15,907 nucleotides of DNA, taken from positions 1 to 15,907 of the forward strand of contig DAIDKY010000010.1 of the NCBI GenBank assembly GCA_027449805.1, given 5' to 3'. Below the pieces are notes generated by a model. It was given only the letters and a program-made list of their open reading frames with translations. It searched no databases and was not told the origin of the DNA. This document shows positions 7,153-12,302 of the stretch, piece after piece (the first letter of the stretch is position 1; each line of letters starts with the position of its first letter). The translations under genes were made by a program, and so were the position numbers. The DNA is from a bacterium. GTDB lineage: Bacteria; Patescibacteriota; Saccharimonadia; UBA4664.

Positions 7153-8114
7153 TGCTCCGTCGGCTTCTGCAGAATCTCGGCGGCGGCAGTAAAGTCGGCG
7201 ATCTCGGGCATCAGTTCAACGTGGCCGGGATCGATGATCGGCTCCGGACTAGGTTCAGCGGCGATCGGGCCATGAAGCTCCTCAACGGGAGCCTGCACCG
7301 GCTGAGTCGGTTGTGCCGGTTGCTGCGAACGCGGCTGCGACGATCGGTTATCACGGCTATCACGAAAGAGCGCCCGTACGATGTTGGGCTGCTTGGCTCC
7401 GGCTGCCATCAGCTGAGCAGCCACAGTCAACGACTTAGCGGTCGTATGAGTGGCCGTAAAGCGGTCGGTCGAGGCCATTAATCCAGTAAGTAAGGCCGTA
7501 GCTATCTGCTCATCGACGATACCGTTTTGCAGACTCTCGGCTAGGGCAACCAGGATCTCGGCCAGGCTCGAGGCCATCGGCTCAATCAAGTTAATTGCAC
7601 CGTACTGCTCGTTACTACGATGGAAGTCGAGGTTAACGATCGGCAGGTTGGAGAACAACGACGGATTATCGGCGTAGACGCGGTCAATGCGGGCGCGCGT
7701 CGGCACACCGAGAACGATAACCAAGTCATAGCGGTACGAACCGTAGTCAAAGGTTACGTCGCTGGGAGCAAAACTGCCCTTATAAGGGGTAATATAGACT
7801 TTTAGCTTGTCGTCTTGAACCTCGTAACGAAGTTTATCAACCTGGGCCTTGGTAACGTCGACCTTAAGGATGAAGTCTCGTAGACCTGACAGATTACGAT
7901 CCAACTCGCCGGTCTCGAGGAAGCTCACCTGCTGAGGCAGGCTGTCCGAGATTAGGGCGGTGACCTTCTTGCCAAACTTGCGCAAAACGCTGGCGAGCGC
8001 CATCGTCGAAGCCACCTGGTCGATGCTCGGGTGCTGGCCCGTAATGATCAGGATGGTCTCCGCCTGGCGAATCGCCTCGGAAGTCTGCTGTTTGGGGGTT
8101 AGATCTGGATTCAC
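7149..8114 (-). CDS. DHH-family (NrnA-like) phosphoesterase homologue with degenerate active site
   Basis: NrnA proteins degrade nano-RNAs and pAp, and nrnA often lies beside truB. The fold is recognisable in LVIVLGVPTRARID (131-144), LDFHRSNEQYGAIN (162-175) and TGLMASTDRFTATHTT (210-225). By hand alignment to B. subtilis NrnA the key residues are largely missing. The first motif (His plus two Asp) is GQHPSID, leaving only Asp32. The Asp after VIV is Gly136. DHH is DFH (163-165). The fourth-motif Asp is Ser215. The C-terminal DHHA1 substrate domain with its GGGH motif is absent, replaced from about residue 255 by a Pro/Gln/Ser-rich tail. It is therefore likely a non-catalytic or altered homologue, perhaps RNA-binding (inference). 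The start is GTG at 8114, 8 bases after a strong -10 box. It is the first gene of the RNA operon. Confidence 0.8.
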   Translation of the reverse strand: MNPDLTPKQQTSEAIRQAETILIITGQHPSIDQVASTMALASVLRKFGKKVTALISDSLPQQVSFLETGELDRNLSGLRDFILKVDVTKAQVDKLRYEVQDDKLKVYITPYKGSFAPSDVTFDYGSYRYDLVIVLGVPTRARIDRVYADNPSLFSNLPIVNLDFHRSNEQYGAINLIEPMASSLAEILVALAESLQNGIVDEQIATALLTGLMASTDRFTATHTTAKSLTVAAQLMAAGAKQPNIVRALFRDSRDNRSSQPRSQQPAQPTQPVQAPVEELHGPIAAEPSPEPIIDPGHVELMPEIADFTAAAEILQKPTEQ

Positions 8115-8122
8115 AATAATTG

Positions 8123-8151
8123 AATATACCGTAATTCAAGCATTTTGTCAA
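8123..8151 (-). promoter_or_regulatory. Main promoter of the RNA-metabolism operon, leaderless
   Basis: On the minus strand, a perfect TTGACA (8151-8146), a 17-base spacer and TATATT (8128-8123) form a near-consensus sigma-70-type promoter. The GTG start of the DHH gene is only 8 bases beyond the -10 box, so the mRNA should start within a few bases of the start codon. No Shine-Dalgarno fits in that space. Confidence 0.8.
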
Positions 8152-8192
8152 GCTTGTAAGCGTAAGGATTACATTAAAGTCTCCTTTGAGCC

Positions 8193-8221
8193 TTTACAAC
8201 TCCCCTCAACTCGCGTATAGT
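8193..8221 (+). promoter_or_regulatory. rpsT promoter, near-leaderless
   Basis: TTTACA (8193-8198), a 17-base spacer and TATAGT (8216-8221) lie directly before rpsT, with 10 bases between the -10 box and the ATG at 8232. The bases in between (CACTCTCGTT) contain no Shine-Dalgarno. The promoter diverges from that of the DHH gene, and the two -35 boxes are about 40 bp apart. Confidence 0.75.
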
Positions 8222-8231
8222 CACTCTCGTT

Positions 8232-8630
8232 ATGCCTATCATCAAATCAGCAATGAAGCGAGCTCGCCAGTCGGCTGTACGCCGTTCCCGCAACCTGCAG
8301 GTCAAGCGAGCCATCCACAACGAGACCCGTGCCGTCCTCGACGCCGCGGCGGTTGGTGATGCCAAGCTCACGGCCGAGAAGCTGCGCGAGGCTCAGAGCG
8401 AGATTGACCGCGCGGTCAAGAAAGGCACCCTCCACAAGAACACGGCCGCCCGCCGCAAGAGCCGCCTAGTTAAGGCCAGCCAGCGCAGCCTAGAGGCTCA
8501 CGCCCCCAAGAAGGCCGTAAAGAAAGAGGGCACCGAAGCCGTCGCTACCGCTCCCAAGAAGGCTGCTGCCACCAAAAAGACTGCTGCTGCCAAGAAACCA
8601 GCCACCAAAAAGAAGCCGACTACTAAGTAA
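8232..8630 (+). CDS. rpsT: 30S ribosomal protein S20 with Lys/Ala-rich C-terminal tail
   Basis: S20 is a primary 16S rRNA-binding protein of the 30S body. Residues 1 to about 90 form the normal all-helical core (MPIIKSAMKRARQSAVRRSRN at the start, KKGTLHKNTAARRKSRL near 63-79). E. coli S20 is 87 residues; this protein has 132. The extra C-terminus (about 91-132) is almost only Lys, Ala, Thr and Pro, with repeated AAKK/ATKK units like histone H1-type tails. It is probably disordered and binds nucleic acid (inference). The ATG follows a -10 box by 10 bases without a Shine-Dalgarno. The gene diverges from the RNA operon and is followed 11 bases later by a small unknown gene. Confidence 0.95.
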   Translation: MPIIKSAMKRARQSAVRRSRNLQVKRAIHNETRAVLDAAAVGDAKLTAEKLREAQSEIDRAVKKGTLHKNTAARRKSRLVKASQRSLEAHAPKKAVKKEGTEAVATAPKKAAATKKTAAAKKPATKKKPTTK

Positions 8631-8641
8631 CTAGCCGATCT

Positions 8642-8863
8642 ATGTCGAAATCATCCCGCCAACCACTCGACCCCTTACGGGGTCGTTGTCTTGAGCTCTG
8701 CCAGATGGTCGAGGAACGCGCTCAAACGCTCCGTGACTACGCTACCACGCCCGGCAACGCCTGGCTAGCCAAGGGTGAACTCCAAGGGATATCCCAGCTA
8801 GTGAGCGATCTCGAAACGTTGCTCGAGGAGATCAAGCAGGCCGACGACAGGGCTAGCGCTTAG
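8642..8863 (+). CDS. Small helical protein of unknown function
   Basis: I do not recognise this 73-residue product. It looks coding: it starts 11 bases after the rpsT stop, has balanced codon use, and the protein is charged and probably helical (about residues 12-33 and 44-68, with a Leu-rich ISQLVSDLETLLEEI segment suggesting a coiled coil). Cys16 and Cys20 form a CLELC pair. No clear Shine-Dalgarno precedes the ATG, so it probably depends on read-through from rpsT. Its last 11 bases overlap the end of holA, which converges from the other strand. Exonuclease VII small subunit was considered because of size but the sequence does not match. Confidence 0.6.
   Translation: MSKSSRQPLDPLRGRCLELCQMVEERAQTLRDYATTPGNAWLAKGELQGISQLVSDLETLLEEIKQADDRASA
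8668..8685 (+). other. GC-rich hairpin inside the first codons of the 73-residue gene
   Basis: CGACCCC (8668-8674) and GGGGTCG (8679-8685) form a perfect 7-bp stem with a TTAC loop, followed by the T-rich TTGTCTT. It lies 38 bases after the rpsT stop. It could act as a weak terminator or attenuator for rpsT while still being coding sequence. It is a weaker terminator than the one after rnj because the T tract is interrupted. Confidence 0.4.
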
Positions 8864-9782
8864 TCGCAACCTCCAAAATTAGTCGCTCAACGGCCGGTTG
8901 AGCCGGCTCCAAACCGCTCTTAATCCGGTACTCGCATTCGGTCGCGGCCAAGAAGGCTTGTTTTAGAGTGCTCTCGTCGAACGACCTTGCCGCCTGCATG
9001 GCTTTTCCGGCAACATATGGACTCATCCCTGCCACTTTGGCCAAATCATTCGGCGCCAAACCCACTGCCGTTCGCGCCAAGAGAAGATTACGCAACTGCC
9101 AGATCACCATGGTAAGGAGGTATATTTCGTTGGTACGCTCTGCCAAGAGCTCGTGATAGGCGCTCAAGGCGGCCTTGCCCCGACCGGCCGTCATCGCCTC
9201 GACGAGATCAAAGATCGACTGATTAAGGGTCGGCACAACGAGCAATGAGATCGTCTCTGGAGTGATCTTGGTTTGGTAGTTCACGAGCTTATTGATCTCG
9301 CCGCTGAGGCGCCACTGGTCCTCCCCTGCAGAAGCTATAAGTGCCTGCGCCGCTGACCGGTCGATGGAACCACCTAGACGTTTAACTTCGTTAGTAACCC
9401 ACGCGACCAACTGCGAGCTCGTCATAGCCTCGAACTTTACTGCCCGGGCGACCTTGTGCATCGTCTTAAAGTAGGCCGTACGCTGATCAACCTCGGGGTC
9501 GTAGAAGACAGCCACTGTGGTCGAGGGTATTACAGCCAAAGTCTGCTCCAATGCCTCGGCAGTTACCTTAACTTTGCCAAAATCATCGATAATGACAAGC
9601 CGGCTAGTGGCCAGGAAAGGGCTGGCCTGGAGGCTGGCCTGGAGTTCCCTTAAGGTTAAATTGGAACCGTCTAGACGCTCGAAGCCAAGATCAGAACCGG
9701 TCTTTTTAATGTAGGCTTCTGTCATACGATGGATCTCGTGGCGAGCAGCGTAGGCATTGGGTCCGTAAAAGAAGAAGATCAT
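8853..9782 (-). CDS. holA: DNA polymerase III subunit delta
   Basis: The delta subunit opens the sliding clamp within the clamp-loader complex. From the ATG at 9782 the product has 309 residues, close to the family norm. The N-terminus MIFFFYGPNAYAARHEI resembles the family start in which a short beta strand leads into the AAA-like fold. The middle FLATSRLVIIDDFGK matches the family pattern of a Phe/Leu stretch followed by a hydrophobic strand. The C-terminal half has typical helical collar features (SIFDLVEAMTAGRGKAAL, YLLTMVIWQLRNLLL). The frame stays open to 9845, but those extra residues run into the intergenic palindrome region and look non-native. A TACAAT box lies 7 bases before the ATG. 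The gene ends by overlapping the convergent small gene by 11 bases, with no terminator in between. Confidence 0.88.
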   Translation of the reverse strand: MIFFFYGPNAYAARHEIHRMTEAYIKKTGSDLGFERLDGSNLTLRELQASLQASPFLATSRLVIIDDFGKVKVTAEALEQTLAVIPSTTVAVFYDPEVDQRTAYFKTMHKVARAVKFEAMTSSQLVAWVTNEVKRLGGSIDRSAAQALIASAGEDQWRLSGEINKLVNYQTKITPETISLLVVPTLNQSIFDLVEAMTAGRGKAALSAYHELLAERTNEIYLLTMVIWQLRNLLLARTAVGLAPNDLAKVAGMSPYVAGKAMQAARSFDESTLKQAFLAATECEYRIKSGLEPAQPAVERLILEVATKR

Positions 9783-9789
9783 AGCTGTG

Positions 9790-9795
9790 ATTGTA
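9790..9795 (-). promoter_or_regulatory. Possible -10 box for holA
   Basis: On the minus strand TACAAT (9795-9790) matches the -10 consensus at 5 of 6 positions and lies 7 bases before the preferred ATG at 9782. No convincing -35 box lies 16-18 bases upstream. It is reported because its position fits the short spacing seen at other operon-first genes in the window. Confidence 0.35.
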
Positions 9796-9808
9796 CCGTG
9801 TAACCTGA

Positions 9809-9823
9809 GCGATAGCATATCGC
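9809..9823. repeat. Small inverted repeat in the holA leader
   Basis: GCGATA (9809-9814) and TATCGC (9818-9823) form a perfect 6-bp stem with a 3-base loop. It abuts and slightly overlaps the larger 62-bp palindrome at 9822-9883, so the two hairpins compete for two bases. Function unknown. Confidence 0.4.
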
Positions 9824-9883
9824 AGAATATGTGTCCAAAAGACATAATGCGTACACAATATGATCTTTTGACATATATTCTGC
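9822..9883. repeat. 62-bp imperfect palindrome between mutM and holA
   Basis: The left arm (9822-9842) and the right arm (9864-9883) are inverted copies about 20 bases long with one mismatch and one inserted base. Both outer ends read GCAGAATAT inward. The intervening 20 bases (9843-9862) are themselves an inverted repeat matching at 8 of 10 pairs, centred on GTAC. The whole element can therefore fold into one long hairpin. There is no terminal T-run, so it is not a normal terminator. It could be a REP-like or MITE-like element, a processing site in the mutM-holA mRNA, or a protein-binding site. Confidence 0.75.
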
Positions 9884-9894
9884 AATGTCCATAC

Positions 9895-10776
9895 TTAAAC
9901 CTTTGGCTCCAGCTGGCACTTGGGGCAGAAGTGCGTTCCGCGCCCGGCTACACGGATCTTATTAATAATCGTCCCGCATACCGGGCAGGCCTGTCCCTCG
10001 CGACGAAAAACTCGGGCGTGCTCAAGATAGTCACCCTTGCCCCCAAGGGCGTTCACGTACGCAGAGAAACTCGTCCCGCCGTGTTCAATTCCTAGCGCGA
10101 TGATCGTCTTTATGGCCTCAAACAGTCTCTTACTCTCAGCCGTTGTAAGAGATCCCGATAGCCGTAATGGATGGATCCTGGCCATATGCAACGACTCGTC
10201 AGCGTAAATATTGCCGACCCCGGAGACGGTCGACTGGTCGAGAATGGTCGGCTTGATCGCGCTGCCTTTATGCCGATTTAGCTGCTGGCGAAAACCCGCT
10301 AAGGTAAAGTCGATGCTCAACGGTTCCGGCCCGAGACGCGCCACCAAGGGATCATACCCGATCTCGGCGGTCGGGACGAGCTTAATCCAGCCAAACTTAC
10401 GAAAATCGTTAAAGTAGAGGCGATCGCCGGACTCGAGATCAAAGATTACTTTGGTTGATCTGTCGGGCAGGGAATCGCGCATGCTTTTGGTTGGATGTCC
10501 CCCGGCAAAGCGCTCGCCATCGGCTTTCTCTAGAACCAACTGGCCGGTCATTTTGAGATGAAACAGCATTGAATAGTCATTATCAAGTTCGATAATGAGT
10601 ACCTTGGCTCGCCGATCGAGGTGTCTCACCGTTGCGCCTCTAACGATCTGCTGAATTAGATCCGCCGGCACCGGAAAACTTTTATACCAAAGAATCTCGA
10701 CGGACTTAATCGTCTGCGAGGTAAGACCCAGCTCAAGACCGCGACGGATGGTTTCAACTTCGGGTAGTTCGGGCAT
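9895..10776 (-). CDS. mutM: Formamidopyrimidine-DNA glycosylase
   Basis: MutM (Fpg) removes oxidised purines such as 8-oxoguanine and cuts the abasic strand. The key residues are all visible: Pro2 and Glu3 in MPELPEVET (Pro2 is the nucleophile after Met removal), Lys58, the GVGNIYADE segment with Asn189, and a C-terminal zinc finger with Cys264, Cys267, Cys284 and Cys287 and the phosphate-binding Arg279 in VAGRGTHFCPKC. The 293 residues are slightly above the usual 270. The ATG at 10776 is fixed by the need for Pro at position 2. It diverges from purF and is followed by the 62-bp palindrome and holA on the same strand. A clear promoter was not found; TATTAT lies too close to the ATG to be a normal -10. 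Confidence 0.95.
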   Translation of the reverse strand: MPELPEVETIRRGLELGLTSQTIKSVEILWYKSFPVPADLIQQIVRGATVRHLDRRAKVLIIELDNDYSMLFHLKMTGQLVLEKADGERFAGGHPTKSMRDSLPDRSTKVIFDLESGDRLYFNDFRKFGWIKLVPTAEIGYDPLVARLGPEPLSIDFTLAGFRQQLNRHKGSAIKPTILDQSTVSGVGNIYADESLHMARIHPLRLSGSLTTAESKRLFEAIKTIIALGIEHGGTSFSAYVNALGGKGDYLEHARVFRREGQACPVCGTIINKIRVAGRGTHFCPKCQLEPKV

Positions 10777-10816
10777 GATAATAGTTTACGCTATACCGCC
10801 AAATCGATGGTGGTTA

Positions 10817-10844
10817 TGCTACTATAGTGTTAATAAACGAGGGG
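10817..10844 (+). promoter_or_regulatory. purF promoter region and ribosome binding site
   Basis: TGCTACTAT (10817-10825) fits an extended -10, and the overlapping TATAGT (10823-10828) is an alternative. No good -35 box is seen. A GAGGGG (10839-10844) lies 9 bases before the ATG at 10854. A start from either -10 gives a leader of roughly 20 bases that includes this Shine-Dalgarno, so unlike its neighbours purF seems to have an ordinary leader. Confidence 0.45.
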
Positions 10845-10853
10845 CTGGGGCGT

Positions 10854-12302
10854 ATGGCCCTTAAGGAAAAGTGCGGCGTCTTTGGGGTGTACGGGCCAGC
10901 GGAGCTGGAAGCGTCGCGTTTAGCCTACTACGGTCTGTGGGCGCTTCAGCACAGGGGGCAAGAGAGCTCCGGCATCGCCGCCAGCGACGGTAAGAGGATC
11001 GTCGATCATGTAAAGTCCGGTCTAGTAGCACAGGCTTACCAGGAAGAGGATCTCGAACGTCTTACCGGTCATATTGCGATCGGTCATAACCGCTACTCAA
11101 CCTCCGGCGGATCACGCGACCAACACGGCCAACCGATTATAAATAAGTCCCGTACGATGGCCTTTGCCCATAATGGCAACCTACCCTCGACGACCGCCCT
11201 AGAGGCATTCTTGACAAAACATGGCATTGAGCACGACGAACTCAACGATTCGGCTATGATGGCGGCCAGCATCAACTACTACCTCGAGCACGGACGAAAC
11301 CTAGCCGATGCCGTGCAGGCAGCTTACCCCCTCTTTACGGGGGCTTTTTCTTGCGTCGCCATGACCAATGATGCCCTGGTTGCTTTTCGTGACGCCTACG
11401 GTATTCGTCCGCTCGCTCTGGGCCGGCTCGAAGAAGGCTTCGTGGTGTCATCGGAGACGTGCGCTCTTGATGCCGTCGGGGCAGCCTACCTGCGCGAGAT
11501 TCAGCCAGGCGAAATGGTGATAGTAGATAATAACGGCCTAAGCGACCGGCAGCTGGCAGAAGGTCAGCAAAGACTCGATATCTTTGAGTTTGTCTACTTT
11601 GCCCGGCCGGACTCACTCCTGCTTGGTCGGCGCGTCAACGACGTTCGTATGCAGATGGGTCGCGAGCTAGCGAAAGAAAACCCGATCAAAGCCGACGTCG
11701 TTATTCCGGTTCCTGACTCGTCTATCCCGATGGCTCTTGGTTACGCCCAGGCACTCGGGCTTCCGTTTGAGCACGCCCTAATTAAAAATCGCTATATACA
11801 TCGTACTTTTATACGTCCGACTCAGGCACTGCGAGAGCGTGATATACGCATGAAACTAAACCCTCTTCCCGAAAGTATTATGGGCAAGTCGGTTGTTGTG
11901 ATCGACGACTCGATCGTCCGAGGAACGACAACGCGCCAGATCGTCTCGATGCTCTATGGAGCAGGTGCCGTCGAAGTTCATCTACTGAGCTGCTCGCCGC
12001 CGATCAAATACCCGGATTTCTACGGCATCGATACGCCGCGTCAAAATGAGCTCATCGCCGCCACTATGACCATACCCGAGATCCGCGACCACCTTGGTGC
12101 AACCAGTCTCGGCTTCCTCTCATACGACGGTATGATCAGAGCCACCGGCCGTCGTGCCGAAGTCTTTTCAACGGCCTGCTTTAACGGCGTCTACCCGGTC
12201 GATATTCTTGAACGAGCCGGCGAAGTTGAGGGACTAAAGCTCGCCCCAGTTCTTACCCACCGCAACATCCACCGCCAACGGAAGGCCGAGGTCGTAGACT
12301 GA
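10854..12302 (+). CDS. purF: Amidophosphoribosyltransferase
   Basis: PurF makes phosphoribosylamine from PRPP and glutamine, the committed step of purine synthesis. From the ATG at 10854 the product has 482 residues. Cys7 in KCGVFGVYG is the Ntn-type nucleophile, so a six-residue propeptide MALKEK must be cleaved. Also visible are LQHRGQESSGIA (31-42), GHNRYSTSG (77-85), RDAYGIRPLALG (179-190), YFARPDS (248-254) and the PRPP loop VVVIDDSIVRGTT (347-359). Three of the four Fe-S cysteines of B. subtilis PurF appear replaced (YPDFYG has Asp; STAC keeps only the last Cys), so no cluster is expected. The in-frame GTG at 10827 is rejected because it falls within the likely -10 box. The last 22 codons lie antisense to the end of polA. 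No other purine gene is nearby. Confidence 0.95.
   Translation: MALKEKCGVFGVYGPAELEASRLAYYGLWALQHRGQESSGIAASDGKRIVDHVKSGLVAQAYQEEDLERLTGHIAIGHNRYSTSGGSRDQHGQPIINKSRTMAFAHNGNLPSTTALEAFLTKHGIEHDELNDSAMMAASINYYLEHGRNLADAVQAAYPLFTGAFSCVAMTNDALVAFRDAYGIRPLALGRLEEGFVVSSETCALDAVGAAYLREIQPGEMVIVDNNGLSDRQLAEGQQRLDIFEFVYFARPDSLLLGRRVNDVRMQMGRELAKENPIKADVVIPVPDSSIPMALGYAQALGLPFEHALIKNRYIHRTFIRPTQALRERDIRMKLNPLPESIMGKSVVVIDDSIVRGTTTRQIVSMLYGAGAVEVHLLSCSPPIKYPDFYGIDTPRQNELIAATMTIPEIRDHLGATSLGFLSYDGMIRATGRRAEVFSTACFNGVYPVDILERAGEVEGLKLAPVLTHRNIHRQRKAEVVD

Noticed and set aside
8642..8863. The 73-residue gene as exonuclease VII small subunit (xseB)
   Set aside because: Only the length and helical nature fit; the conserved XseB pattern around its central helices is not there.
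9838..9870. A dif/Xer recombination site at the centre of the mutM-holA palindrome (CATAATG...TATG resembles the E. coli dif core)
   Set aside because: The spacing between the CATAA-like and TTATG-like halves is too long for the 6-8 base dif centre, and the similarity follows from the palindrome itself. A genome-wide GC-skew switch at this point would be needed to revive it.
9822..9883. LexA-type SOS box in the mutM-holA palindrome arms (GACATATATTC)
   Set aside because: The half-site spacing does not match the GAAC-N4-GTTC form, and no LexA is seen in the window.
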